A stretch of 64,000 bases of DNA, taken from assembly GCA_036273675.1 (NCBI GenBank), contig DASUHD010000075.1, positions 1 to 64,000 on the forward strand, given 5' to 3'. The notes beneath the pieces were generated by a model. That model worked only from the letters and a program-made list of their open reading frames with translations, was not told the DNA's origin and searched no databases. Source of the DNA: DAHUXT01 sp036273675 (GTDB lineage: Bacteria > Chloroflexota > Ktedonobacteria > Ktedonobacterales > JADMIN01). Position numbers and translations under genes: made by a program. Each line of letters opens with the position of its first letter. Within the stretch, counting starts at the first letter, position 1. Below, piece by piece: positions 16,551 to 25,379 of the stretch.

Positions 16551-17489
16551 TTATGGGCGGCGAATCAGGAGCGCTCCCGGCAGAATGCGCGCCTCGAAAC
16601 GCCGCTCGGTGAAGACCTCACCATCGCAGTGGGCATGAATCGGCTGGTCAGCCTCCAGCGCAAGCGAACGGGCGAGGAGGTGGCGCACTTCGGGCTGATT
16701 GGTGTGCTTTCCCTGCTTCACCATCGGCAAAAGGCGCAGCGCCCGCATCTGTCTGGGCTTGACGATCAAACAGACATCGAACAGCCCATCGTTCGAGTCG
16801 GCGTTGGGATTGATGCGGAATCCACCGCCATAGGTTGGCCCGATGGTGACGGCGGCCACCGTATACGGACGCTGATCCTGCGCCGCGCCATCGAGCGAGA
16901 CACGCAGCTGCGGGCAGCGATGGTACTGAAAGAGCAACTCGTAGACGCTGGCAGTCTGATAGAGCGCATTACCACGCAGCAGCGGCACCCGTTTGAGCTT
17001 CTCTGCCCGCGCCGCGACGTTCGCATCTAGCCCCACTCCCAGCGAATTGATGAAGAAACGGCCATTGACCGCGCCCGCATCCATCGGCGTCGGCGTGGCG
17101 TACAGGGCGATTTCGAGCGCCTGAAGCAGGTCGCGCGGCAACTTGAGCGTGTTGTAGGCATAGTCGTTGCCGCTGCCCGCCGGAACGATGCCCAGTGGCA
17201 CGCGCTGCCCTGAGGCAAGGATGCCGTTGGCGACCTCGGAGAGCGTGCCGTCGCCGCCCACCGCAATGATCGAGCGGCCTGCACGCGCGGCATCCCCGGC
17301 AATTCGCTGTGCGTCGCCGGGAGCGCTGGTCAGCGCCAGCTCGCCACGTCCGCCCGCCAGCGTCTTTTCGAGCGGCGCGCGTAGCTTTGCGCTCCGTCCG
17401 CGGTTGCCCGCGGGATTGAGGATGACAATCGGCGGCTCGGAGGATAGCGCGGCTGGCTCAGGCAGCGACGAAGCATCTGGCCCACTCAT
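16551..17489 (-). CDS. Diacylglycerol/lipid kinase family protein (YegS/DagK-like)
   Basis: 312 residues from the ATG at 17489, which has GGGAGA upstream; the frame extends 26 codons further without support. The nucleotide loop is IVLNPAG..RGRSAK, the catalytic GGDGT motif is in IIAVGGDGTLSEVANGIL, and GIVPAGSGNDYAYN completes the ATP site. The C-terminal beta-rich half fits the family fold. Relatives phosphorylate diacylglycerol or other lipids at the membrane face using ATP, feeding phosphatidate back to phospholipid synthesis. Length is usual for the family. The gene is divergent from the secreted beta-helix gene. The exact lipid substrate is unknown. Confidence 0.9.
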   Translation of the reverse strand: MSGPDASSLPEPAALSSEPPIVILNPAGNRGRSAKLRAPLEKTLAGGRGELALTSAPGDAQRIAGDAARAGRSIIAVGGDGTLSEVANGILASGQRVPLGIVPAGSGNDYAYNTLKLPRDLLQALEIALYATPTPMDAGAVNGRFFINSLGVGLDANVAARAEKLKRVPLLRGNALYQTASVYELLFQYHRCPQLRVSLDGAAQDQRPYTVAAVTIGPTYGGGFRINPNADSNDGLFDVCLIVKPRQMRALRLLPMVKQGKHTNQPEVRHLLARSLALEADQPIHAHCDGEVFTERRFEARILPGALLIRRP

Positions 17490-17787
17490 CAGCGGTTCTC
17501 CCGTCTTTGCGGAGCATCCCGCGGCCCTCAGCGCCGTGAGATTGGCACATAGTGTACCGCGTTTCACCCGCCCAGTAAACCCTCTCGTTCACATACTTTG
17601 GGCCAAGGAAAATATCTACGTCTAATTGTACGTTATCCATTTCTACTTCGAGCGTTAGATATAGTGACGCTGCATGATGCAGATTGCTGATGCGAGCAAT
17701 AGGACGTTTTCGCCTGTTCCCTGTCTCACTGCTCACGGTGTGGGTTGGAGACAACGGCTGCTCTCTGGAGCAGGAGGAATATCACCC

Positions 17788-18783
17788 GTGAAGAAGGCTA
17801 TCCGAGTACTCGCAATCCTGCTCCCAACTCTAGCGCTGGCGGTGGCTGGCTTCGTCGTCGTACGCGGCGCCCACGCAAACAGCATCTGCACGCCAACCGG
17901 GTTTGTGCGCGATAACATCAACCTGACGGCGGCAATGGTCAACCCCACAGGCGCCGTCAGCGGCAACATCGACGCGACCGGCTGCAACATCGGCGTGTAC
18001 TACGGTCCCGGCGCGAAGGGTAAGATCAACAACGCCAATATCCATGACGCCAACTATTTCGCTGTCGTCAACAATGGCGGCTCGGTTGATACTCTCAATT
18101 CGAAGATTCACGACATCGGCGAGCATCCGCTGAACGGCGCCCAGCACGGCGTCGGTGTGTACTTTGTGCTCGGCAGCGCAGCCTCGGGCAAGATCGAGGG
18201 CAACCAAATCTGGAACTACCAGAAGGGCGGCATTGTGGTCAACGGCGCGGGATCCTCGGCATCGGTCAAGAATAACACGGTGACGGGCCAGGGTCCGGTG
18301 AGCTATATTGCGCAGAACGGTATCCAGATCGGTTACGGCGCGGATGCCACCGTGATGGGAAACACGGTCACTGGCAACTCGTACACGGGTACCAGCACCG
18401 TCTCAGGAGGCATTATCGTAGTGGGCGGCCCCTGCTATGGTGAGGCGTACACTACCGGCACACAGATCGTTGGAAACACGGTCGCTAATAACGACGTGGG
18501 AATCTGGTTGACCAACATCGACAGCGATTGTGCATCGGCTCCCGCGACCGCGACGAACATCAAGGTGGTCAACAACACCATCAGCAACAATGCCGTGTCG
18601 AATAACTACGTCAGCCAGGGCTATCAGGCTGGCATCGCGGACCAGGGCAACAACGACAAGATCATCAACAACGACATATCGGGCGTCGGTTACACGCCGG
18701 ACAATGTCCACTACCTGGTCGGGATCGATGGCGATACGTCGTTCACCAACCGCCCAAAGGTACACGCCAACACGGTCCCCTAG
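17788..18783 (+). CDS. Secreted right-handed beta-helix repeat protein
   Basis: 331 residues from a GTG at 17788 with AGGAGG eight bases upstream. The first 30 residues form a signal peptide: KK, a hydrophobic core LAILLPTLALAVAGFVVV, then AHA as the likely signal peptidase site. The mature part is made of repeated short strands rich in Asn, Gly, Thr and Val (NNTVTGQG, GNTVTGNSY, GNTVANNDVG, NNTISNNAVS), typical of NosD/pectate-lyase-like parallel beta-helices. There is no membrane anchor or sorting signal at the C-terminus. It may bind or cleave a polysaccharide outside the cell, but no catalytic site is evident. A stand-alone gene between divergent and convergent neighbours. Confidence 0.85.
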   Translation: MKKAIRVLAILLPTLALAVAGFVVVRGAHANSICTPTGFVRDNINLTAAMVNPTGAVSGNIDATGCNIGVYYGPGAKGKINNANIHDANYFAVVNNGGSVDTLNSKIHDIGEHPLNGAQHGVGVYFVLGSAASGKIEGNQIWNYQKGGIVVNGAGSSASVKNNTVTGQGPVSYIAQNGIQIGYGADATVMGNTVTGNSYTGTSTVSGGIIVVGGPCYGEAYTTGTQIVGNTVANNDVGIWLTNIDSDCASAPATATNIKVVNNTISNNAVSNNYVSQGYQAGIADQGNNDKIINNDISGVGYTPDNVHYLVGIDGDTSFTNRPKVHANTVP

Positions 18784-18882
18784 CAGCAAGGCCATTCCTG
18801 AACAGAGAGCGGTCTACCGCCTTTGCATGCCCTTCTCCTGCCTGGAAGGAGGGCATTGCGCTACTGCGGAAGCAGGCCACAG

Positions 18883-19644
18883 TTACTGCTTGCGGCTATC
18901 CGTTGCGCCCAGGGGATGTTTCGTTGGCGCGCCAGCGGGCCGGGGGTATTGTGGCGGGCAACGGCGCATCTGATCGGCAACCACCAGGACGCGCCCATCA
19001 TCGAGCGGCGGAATGGTGATGGGAATCGGGTCGTGCAGCAGCGCGCCCAGGACTGCCGCCGCACGCTCGCCAGCGGCTAGCTCCGCAGTCAGGTCGCCTT
19101 TCTTGGGCAGCACGATGCGGCAACTGGTGTAGGTGAATGGGCAGCAGTATTCCAGCAGCGTGGGAAGCGCCGCGACCGCCCGCGCCGTCACAAATTGATA
19201 GCGGCTGCGCTCGCCCGGCTGCCGTATCAACTCTTCGGCCCGCCCATGCACGGGCTGCAGATTCTCCAGCCCAAGCGCCGCGATAGCTTCCTGCTGGAAA
19301 CGAACCTTCTTGCCGGTGGCGTCGAGCGAGGTAACCTGCCAGTGAGGAAAGGCGATGGCCAGTGGCAAGGCGGGAAAACCCGCCCCACTGCCGATATCCA
19401 GTACGCGCTGAGGAACCTTCCACAGGTGCGGCGGCAGAGGCAGCACGCAGGTGAGCGAATCCAGGAAGTGGCGCGTCTCGATCTCCGCTGGATCGGTGAT
19501 GGCGGTCAGATTGACGCGCGCGTTCCATTCCAGCAGCAGCGCGCGCAACTGTACGAACCGCTCGATCTGCCTATCATCGAGTGGGATACCCATCGCCGCG
19601 GCTCCCGCCTGCAAGAGCAGGAGCCTATCGGATTCGTCAGTCAC
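18883..19644 (-). CDS. rsmG: 16S rRNA (guanine527-N7)-methyltransferase RsmG
   Basis: 253 residues from a GTG at 19644. Family marks: LLLEWNARVNLTAITDPAEI, RHFLDSLTCVLPLP, the SAM loop VLDIGSGAGFPALPLAIA, and SLDATGKKVRFQQEAI. It methylates G527 in the 530 loop of 16S rRNA; loss gives low-level streptomycin resistance in known bacteria. The N-terminal helical part and the Rossmann domain are complete, with a short Pro/Lys-rich tail. No clear ribosome site precedes the GTG. A strong GC-rich hairpin lies 25 bases upstream, between it and the VWA gene on the same strand. Confidence 0.95.
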   Translation of the reverse strand: MTDESDRLLLLQAGAAAMGIPLDDRQIERFVQLRALLLEWNARVNLTAITDPAEIETRHFLDSLTCVLPLPPHLWKVPQRVLDIGSGAGFPALPLAIAFPHWQVTSLDATGKKVRFQQEAIAALGLENLQPVHGRAEELIRQPGERSRYQFVTARAVAALPTLLEYCCPFTYTSCRIVLPKKGDLTAELAAGERAAAVLGALLHDPIPITIPPLDDGRVLVVADQMRRCPPQYPRPAGAPTKHPLGATDSRKQ

Positions 19645-19668
19645 AGAGAGTCCATTTCGGGCATCTGG

Positions 19669-19696
19669 TTCCCCCTCTCCTGTGGGAGAGGGGGAA
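19669..19696. repeat. GC-rich intergenic hairpin, member 1
   Basis: TTCCCCCTCTCC (19669-19680), a 4-base loop, and its exact reverse complement (19685-19696). It sits between the VWA gene stop and rsmG start. There is no U tract, so it is not a standard terminator. Similar sequences occur near 23694-23719 and at 43256-43278. Confidence 0.8.
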
Positions 19697-19708
19697 TAGG
19701 GGGAGAGC

Positions 19709-21961
19709 TCAACTCACGCGCTTCTGTTTATTGCTCAGGTAGTCGAGCAGCACGTATTCGCCCAGGTCGTCCGGGCTGGTGAAGAACGCGCGTCCCCGGT
19801 TGATCGTCGCCATCTGATTGACGAAGTGCTTCAGTGTGGGATCGTCCCACAGCATGAACACGTTGATGGTGATGTTTTCGCGGGTAGCCCGCTTCACCTC
19901 GCGTAGCGTCTGAAGCATCGCCTCGGGTGGCGGCGGCCAGTCGAAGACCCAGTGGCCGCCCATCTGATAGACCGAGGGGCCGCCATCGGTAATCATGATG
20001 ATTTGCTTGTTGACGCCGCGTGACCTCCCAAGCAACTGGCGGGCCACCATCAGTCCATGCACCATGTTCGTACCCTGCACATGGTCCCACTCGCCGATCT
20101 CGATCAGCTCCTCGGCCTTGAATTCGCGCGCCATATTGGAAAAGCCGACGAGATGGAGGTCGTCACGCGGGAACTGGCCGCGAATCAGGCTCTCCAGCGC
20201 AATGGCGACTTTCTTGGCCGGATGCCAGAGGTCGTTGAGCAGCATGCTCCAGCTCATGTCGAGCATCACGACGGTAGACGACCGCGTGACGAGTTCGGTG
20301 CGATAGACCTCGAAGTCGTCGCGATCCAGCCGCGCGGGCGTGCCTGGCCCGTTGCGGTTGACGCTATTCATCAGCGTCTTTTCGAGGTTGAGGTGGAAGG
20401 GATCGCCAAAGGTGTAGGGCTTGGTGTTTTCGTCGCGCTCGCCACCGTAGCCGCGCTCCGGCAGCTTATGATGCCCGAAGGCGTCGCGCTTCAACTTGGC
20501 GAAGATGTCTTCGAGCGCCTTCTGCCCAATTCGCCGGATGCCGCGCGCGGTCAGTTCTAGCCGCTCGCCGCTGTGGCGAATGTAGCCGTCCTCTTCGAGC
20601 TGACGCATCATCTGCTGCAACTGGTCGAGCGCCTGGGCCTCTTCCTCGCCAACGAGGTTGCGCATCTGCTCGGGGTCAAGCCCGTCGATTTCGCCAGAGC
20701 GGCGCGCGGCGCGCAGGTTGTTCTCCAGGTCGTCCATCTCCTGCAACATGCCCATCAGATGCATCGCCTCGGCCAGCGAGACCGGCTCGTCGCCAGTCAG
20801 CGGGAAGCGAGTGCGGCGGCTCGATGGCGCGAGTTGCTCCATGTTCATGGCAAGTTCAGCCAGATCCACACGGAGCCGGTCATCGCCGATCAGGCTGTCC
20901 ACCATCTCCTGAAGCTGCTGGCGCTGCTCCGGTGACATGCTTTCCATTAGCGCCTGCATCTGCGCCTGCCGCTGCGCCATCTGCTCGATCAGGTCGTCAA
21001 GCGAGTTGACACCAGGGAAGAAGTCGCCATACTTCTGCATGAAGCTATCGAAGTCTGGCTCACCACCCTCGGCACGCTCGCGTAGCATCTGATTCAGCTC
21101 GCGCACCATCTCGCGCATGCGGGCCATATCTTCCGGCGTCATGCTGGAAAGCGCCTGCTGCATGCCCTGGAAGTATTGCTGCATAATCTGCTGCTGAAGC
21201 TGCTGGAGCAGTTCCTGGAACTCCTGGCGCGCCTGGTCGTCCATGAAGTCGTAGTCCGAGAGCGACTTGATCTGGCCGCCGGGATCGCGCGGCAGGTCTT
21301 CCAGATATTGCAGCTTGCGGTTGGCGATGTTTTCGAGCATGCGGCGCAGGGTATCGTTATCGAGATCGCCTGAATTACCAGACTCCCCCGCTTGCCCCTG
21401 CTGCCCCTCCTGACCTGGCTGGCCAGATGCCCCAGCTTCGCCGCGCTGGCCGCTTTGTTGGCCGCTTTGTTGGCCGCTTTGTTGCTGGGACTGCCCACGC
21501 TGGCCGCCCGGACTTCGTTGGCCTTGCTGGCCGTTCTGTGATTGCGCGTCGGGCTGCTCCGATCCTGGCTCACCCGATTGTTGCGAGCCGGGCTGCTGCC
21601 CGCTGGCGTCGTCCAGCCGCCGCTGGATGCCCTCACGCTCCAGTTGCTTGATGTGCTCGAGCTTCTGCATGATGTCATCCATGACACCGTTCAGGTTGTA
21701 GCGCTGCATGCGCTGCTGGCGCATCTGCTTCAAGCGCTCCATCATATCCTTGAGGCCCATGCGGTGTTCGCCGTTGCGCCCCATGAAGCCCTGCTGCATC
21801 AGCCGATTGAGCGCCTGACGCAACTCGCCCGATTTCATATACTCATCCGAGAGCGCATCGAGCACGCTCTCGGAATCCAGATCATCGAGCCGCTGGGTGC
21901 CATCCCAGCGCGAATACCGAAATGGCCGATGCGAGCGAAATCTATCGAACAGTGCGGACAT
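19709..21961 (-). CDS. VWA-domain protein, partner of the upstream AAA ATPase
   Basis: 750 residues from the ATG at 21961 (GGAG seven bases upstream); other ATGs further up overlap the previous gene. Order: a charged N-terminal part; a linker at about 120-200 made of Gln, Gly, Ser and Glu; a long helical middle; and a C-terminal VWA domain (about 555-745) with the metal-ion site VMLDMSWSM and ITDGGPS. The first residues (FDRFRSHRPFRYSRWDG) look like a conserved module. AAA-VWA pairs work as metal-chelatase or protein-complex assembly machines (BchI-BchD, RavA-ViaA, CoxD-CoxE), with the VWA subunit as substrate adaptor. The start lies 20 bases inside the end-to-start gap after the ATPase gene, so they form an operon. 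The specific target is unknown. Confidence 0.88.
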   Translation of the reverse strand: MSALFDRFRSHRPFRYSRWDGTQRLDDLDSESVLDALSDEYMKSGELRQALNRLMQQGFMGRNGEHRMGLKDMMERLKQMRQQRMQRYNLNGVMDDIMQKLEHIKQLEREGIQRRLDDASGQQPGSQQSGEPGSEQPDAQSQNGQQGQRSPGGQRGQSQQQSGQQSGQQSGQRGEAGASGQPGQEGQQGQAGESGNSGDLDNDTLRRMLENIANRKLQYLEDLPRDPGGQIKSLSDYDFMDDQARQEFQELLQQLQQQIMQQYFQGMQQALSSMTPEDMARMREMVRELNQMLRERAEGGEPDFDSFMQKYGDFFPGVNSLDDLIEQMAQRQAQMQALMESMSPEQRQQLQEMVDSLIGDDRLRVDLAELAMNMEQLAPSSRRTRFPLTGDEPVSLAEAMHLMGMLQEMDDLENNLRAARRSGEIDGLDPEQMRNLVGEEEAQALDQLQQMMRQLEEDGYIRHSGERLELTARGIRRIGQKALEDIFAKLKRDAFGHHKLPERGYGGERDENTKPYTFGDPFHLNLEKTLMNSVNRNGPGTPARLDRDDFEVYRTELVTRSSTVVMLDMSWSMLLNDLWHPAKKVAIALESLIRGQFPRDDLHLVGFSNMAREFKAEELIEIGEWDHVQGTNMVHGLMVARQLLGRSRGVNKQIIMITDGGPSVYQMGGHWVFDWPPPPEAMLQTLREVKRATRENITINVFMLWDDPTLKHFVNQMATINRGRAFFTSPDDLGEYVLLDYLSNKQKRVS
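21448..21483 (+). repeat. 12-base tandem repeat in the VWA linker, three copies
   Basis: GGCCGCTTTGTT occurs three times head to tail. On the coding (minus) strand it encodes a repeating Gln-Ser-Gly-Gln pattern in the Gln/Gly/Ser linker. The period keeps the frame, so linker length could vary between strains. Confidence 0.85.
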
Positions 21962-21980
21962 CTCGCACTCCATCCTAACG

Positions 21981-23384
21981 CTAACGCCGGTAGCGTGTGT
22001 GTCCCGCGACCTCGTCTTTGTTGAGGCGCTTATTGACATGCAGCCCTTCGAGAATGAACTCGACGGCTGCCGCGACCGTGGCCGGACTGCCATGCGCATT
22101 GAGTTTGCCGACAGCCGCCTTCAGGCCGCCAACACGTGACATCTGATTAACATATTCCATCGCGGGCTGCATGTCTGAGGCGCGAACGCTCAGCCCCTTC
22201 TCGAAGCCCGCGACAAGTTGATCGAAGTCCGCCACATCGAAGTACTGGCGGAAGACGGCGATGATCGACTGGCGCACCAGTTTCTCGATAACGGTGTCTT
22301 CACGTACCTCGCCAATGGTGTCCAGTTCGATTTTGCCAGCCGTCGAGGCAATCACCGCGCTCAAATCGCTGACGCGCGGCACGGCCTGGCGCTCTTTGAG
22401 GCGAATGGCGCGGCGGACAGCATTGCTCATCACGTTCTCGTAGTTGGTGATCGAGACACGCACACTGACGCCTGACTTCTGGCTGATGTCGGGGCTGCGC
22501 CGCGCGAGGTGCGTAATTTCCGCCAGAATCGCGCGCATGTAGTCCGGGTAAATCGTCTCGATACCTTCGAGGTCGAAGGGACGGCTCTCCGCCTCCATGA
22601 TCGCTATCTCGTGCTCGGTCGTGCGCGGATAGTGGGTACGAATCTCGGAGCCGAGACGGTCTTTCAGCGGCGTGATGATGCGCCCGCGATTGGTGTAGTC
22701 TTCGGGGTTGGCGCTGGCCACGACAAAGACATCCAGCGGCAGGCGAATCTTGTAGCCGCGAATCTGCACGTCGCGCTCTTCCATGATGTTGAGCAGACCC
22801 ACCTGTATGCGCTCGGCAAGGTCGGGCAGCTCATTGATACAGAAGATGCCGCGATTGGTCCGCGGGATCAGCCCGTAGTGAAGCGTGAGTTCGTCCGAGA
22901 GGTAACGCCCTTCGGCCACTTTAATCGGGTCAACTTCGCCGATGAGATCGGCGATGGTAATGTCGGGCGTGGCCAGCTTCTCGCCGTAGCGGCTCTCGCG
23001 CGATACCCAGTGAATCGGCGTCTCATCGCCTTCTTCGGCCACGCGGTCGCGGCAGGCGCGGCAGACGGGATGGAGCGGGTCATCGTTGATCTCGCAGCCG
23101 ATGATGGTTGGCGTCTCGTCATCAAGCAGGTTGATCAGGCTGCGCGCGATACGCGTCTTGGCCTGGCCGCGCTCGCCGAGCAAGATAATATCCTGGCCGG
23201 AGAGGATGGCGTTTTCGACCTGCGGAATGACGGACTCTTCGTAGCCGACGATGCCCGGGAATAGCTCATCCCCGGCGCGCATCTTTCGCATCAGATTCTG
23301 GCGCATCTCGTCCTTGACCGAGAGAACGCGATAGCCACTGTCTCGAAGTTGTCCTATGGTTGCGGGCTTGCTGCTATTTGGCAT
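21981..23384 (-). CDS. MoxR/BchI-like AAA+ ATPase
   Basis: 467 residues. Walker A is LLGERGQAKTRIARS near residue 65; Walker B is GIFCINELPDL, with Asn-Glu where most relatives have Asp-Glu; sensor-1 follows in VVASANPEDY and the arginine-finger region in PLKDRLGSEI. Between Walker A and B lies a Cys cluster (GCEINDD, then VCRACRD) that could bind zinc or another metal. The C-terminal third is helical. The layout fits chelatase I-subunit/MoxR ATPases that form rings and act through a VWA protein, which is encoded 20 bases downstream. No cobN/bchH-type large subunit is nearby, so cobalt or magnesium insertion is not supported. GAGGAG lies 12 bases before the ATG. Confidence 0.88.
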   Translation of the reverse strand: MPNSSKPATIGQLRDSGYRVLSVKDEMRQNLMRKMRAGDELFPGIVGYEESVIPQVENAILSGQDIILLGERGQAKTRIARSLINLLDDETPTIIGCEINDDPLHPVCRACRDRVAEEGDETPIHWVSRESRYGEKLATPDITIADLIGEVDPIKVAEGRYLSDELTLHYGLIPRTNRGIFCINELPDLAERIQVGLLNIMEERDVQIRGYKIRLPLDVFVVASANPEDYTNRGRIITPLKDRLGSEIRTHYPRTTEHEIAIMEAESRPFDLEGIETIYPDYMRAILAEITHLARRSPDISQKSGVSVRVSITNYENVMSNAVRRAIRLKERQAVPRVSDLSAVIASTAGKIELDTIGEVREDTVIEKLVRQSIIAVFRQYFDVADFDQLVAGFEKGLSVRASDMQPAMEYVNQMSRVGGLKAAVGKLNAHGSPATVAAAVEFILEGLHVNKRLNKDEVAGHTRYRR

Positions 23385-23741
23385 GCGATTGAAAGGCTCC
23401 TCGGTATGCTAGCCCATCCGCTTTCATGCGCGCACGGTACAACGACAGGCGCACTCATCCAGCGGGGGAACAAAACAACATCGGATTGTGGGTCAGGTGA
23501 CAGGTGTGGCCCGGTTGATAGATGCAGTTCGCGATGAACATCATTGATTGGGGGCAGAACGCAGATGCCTCCGTGCCCTGCATTCTATGTCGCACGGAGG
23601 GCGCGATGCAAGGGCGCCGCTGAGGTAATGGCGAGCAGAGCGCTCGTGAAGGCGAAGAAATTGGCTGGCGGCTGAGGCGGGAACGAAGAGATATCCCCCA
23701 CCCCAGTCCAGGGAGGGGAACAGCGCCACTGTGGCTATGCA
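23385..23741. other. Intergenic region upstream of the AAA-VWA operon
   Basis: 357 bases without a convincing gene. It should hold the promoter of the AAA gene (transcribed leftward) and the end of the DUF4190 gene. A third copy of the GC-rich C/G hairpin type is present near 23694-23719 but is imperfect. The reading frames across it have no family features. Confidence 0.6.
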
Positions 23742-24242
23742 CTACTGGGATGGAAGCGTCAGTGTCAAAATGTTCAGCCCGATATAGAGAATCGTGAACA
23801 GCACGGAAAGCCCGAGGCTGATGGCCGAGAGGACGATACCCGTCACAGCCATACCGTGCCGAGTCACGGACTTACGCCCCAGGATGCCCATAACCAGCCC
23901 AATGATACCCGTCACGATGGCGATGAACCCGAAGCACGGGATGAAGGTGAACACAATGCTGATGATGCCCAACACCAGGCTTGTCACGGCCTGCCCCGCG
24001 CCTGGATCTGGTGGCGCGGCGACGACATAGGGATAAGGCGCTGGCTGCATATAGATATTCGGCGCGCCATACATTGGCGTCCCTGGCTGCCCCGGCGGAG
24101 GAGGATACGGAGCGTCGCCGTATGAAGGGGGCGGAGGATAAGCGCCAGGCTGCGCATAGCCTGGATATGATGGGTCGGGCGGCTGCCCTTGCCACGGCTG
24201 ATTCTGCGGGGGATAATCGCCATATGGAGGCTGGCTACTCAT
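23742..24242 (-). CDS. DUF4190-type membrane protein with Pro/Tyr-rich N-terminus
   Basis: 166 residues. The first 85 are Pro/Tyr/Gly-rich (for example PSYPGYAQPGAYPPPPSYGD) and disordered. Two hydrophobic helices follow: SLVLGIISIVFTFIPCFGFI and then a second, separated by a short polar turn with GILGRKSVTRHG, the DUF4190 signature. AGGAG lies seven bases before the ATG. Relatives are small membrane proteins of unknown role, common in Actinobacteria and Chloroflexota; the Pro-rich tail may bind partners in the cytoplasm. A TATACT box (24314-24309, minus strand) is a possible -10. Confidence 0.85.
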   Translation of the reverse strand: MSSQPPYGDYPPQNQPWQGQPPDPSYPGYAQPGAYPPPPSYGDAPYPPPPGQPGTPMYGAPNIYMQPAPYPYVVAAPPDPGAGQAVTSLVLGIISIVFTFIPCFGFIAIVTGIIGLVMGILGRKSVTRHGMAVTGIVLSAISLGLSVLFTILYIGLNILTLTLPSQ

Positions 24243-24455
24243 GCTGTCGCTCCTGACCCACTTGCTGGCCCTGAACCTGTAGCGCCAGGTTCCTGTTGCT
24301 TTACCGCCAGTATACCACCGTCATCTACGTAGTACATGGTCTGACGGTTGCTATTGCGAACGTGCGATCAGCATGAGGAGACATATGAGATCGCAAGAGG
24401 GAGCGCTGTCGTCGCAGCGAATACAAATATGGAGAAGCGCCAACGAGCGTTTAGG

Positions 24456-24890
24456 CTAATCGCGTGGCTTCCGGCCAGTGCAGGCCCAGCAGCGTGTCAT
24501 TGCTGGATGAAGCGATAGGTGGCGGCGTGAGAGCGGCTGGTGGCACACTTCGCAGACGCCATATGTTCCCTGCGACGCGCGCTGAAGGGCATGTTGGGTC
24601 TGACGCAACTCGTCTCGCAACAACTGCTCTAATGCGCTCCGCAGCACGACATCCTCGCTTCGCGCGGACGGTTCTTCGAGATCGCACAACGCCAGCAGCA
24701 ACGCAACGTGTTCCTGTTCGAGGCGGTTGATTGCCGTGATCAACGCGCGCGCGCGGCTGTTTGTCGTCTCGAGGCGTATATTCACGCCGCGCATTCGTCC
24801 GATTCGCGCGCCAGACGTGCCAGGCGTTCGTTGATGGGGTTCGCCGTCGCCGGTGGCGTCTGTCTCACTCTGATGGGCCATGCGATCCAC
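24456..24890 (-). CDS. TraR/DksA-type zinc-finger protein
   Basis: 144 residues from a GTG at 24890 with AAGGAG eight bases upstream; ATG at 24881 is the alternative. A helical region (RALITAINRLEQEHVALLLA, then DELRQTQHALQRASQGTYG) precedes the C4 zinc finger CEVCHQPLSRR...CWAC. This is the coiled-coil plus C4 finger plan of DksA/TraR, whose members bind the RNA polymerase secondary channel. The coiled-coil tip does not show the clear Asp-x-x-Asp of DksA, so polymerase control is likely but not certain. It ends within 30 bases of a hydrophobic-poor tail (GRKPRD). Confidence 0.83.
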   Translation of the reverse strand: MDRMAHQSETDATGDGEPHQRTPGTSGARIGRMRGVNIRLETTNSRARALITAINRLEQEHVALLLALCDLEEPSARSEDVVLRSALEQLLRDELRQTQHALQRASQGTYGVCEVCHQPLSRRHLSLHPAMTRCWACTGRKPRD

Positions 24891-25379
24891 TGTAAAGCTC
24901 CTTAAAACCTGCACATCCCGCCTGCATTCGACTTCCAGTTGCCCGGCGGTTCTACCCGCTACAACGAAGGCCGCGACGCTGAGGAACGCCATCCCCACAA
25001 AGTCGTCCCTGACCCGAGTTGAAACACAGACTTCAGGGGATGATGGATAGCTTCGACCACCCGCATAGTATCACGTGCGCGGTCGTGCCTGCACACTTGC
25101 TTTGTCCAAAGCCATGTCAATAGGTGAATGGCCGCGGATAACGCGGATGACGCAACCAGCCACTGGTGTGCTCGTTTGACAGGTTTTCTCTGGTGCGCCT
25201 ATACTGCCAGAGGTAATGCTGGCGAAAACCGGCCAGAAATTGGCTTCCGCGCGTGTTTCCCGGATGACCTCCAGTGGCTGAGACCGCGCACCTAGAGCCT
25301 GGACTAGAATAGACGATATACCCGACCGACGACGCGCTTCGGTGCGCGCGGCATACACGCACAGCAGATGAGGATGGGC
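24891..25379. other. Intergenic region upstream of grpE
   Basis: 489 bases between divergent genes. It contains the grpE promoter at 25176-25205 and a 5' leader of about 165 bases. I looked for a CIRCE (TTAGCACTC-N9-GAGTGCTAA) and a HAIR element and saw neither, so heat-shock control by HrcA or HspR is not evident. No other feature is apparent. Confidence 0.6.
25176..25205 (+). promoter_or_regulatory. Sigma-70-type promoter for grpE-dnaJ
   Basis: TTGACA (25176-25181), an 18-base spacer, TATACT (25200-25205). The -35 box is exact and the -10 box matches five of six. The likely start is near 25212, about 165 bases before grpE. Confidence 0.65.

Noticed and set aside
15429..17030. Long plus-strand open frame of 533 codons across rpiA and the lipid kinase gene
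   Set aside because: It is antisense to two clear genes and its translation has no family features; high GC makes such long shadow frames common here.
23455..23742. 95-codon minus-strand frame in the AAA-DUF4190 gap
   Set aside because: Translation is Pro/Ser/Arg-rich, crosses the GC hairpin and has no family match that I know.
24891..25379. CIRCE or HAIR heat-shock operator before grpE
   Set aside because: Neither inverted repeat is present, so only a plain sigma-70-type promoter is reported.
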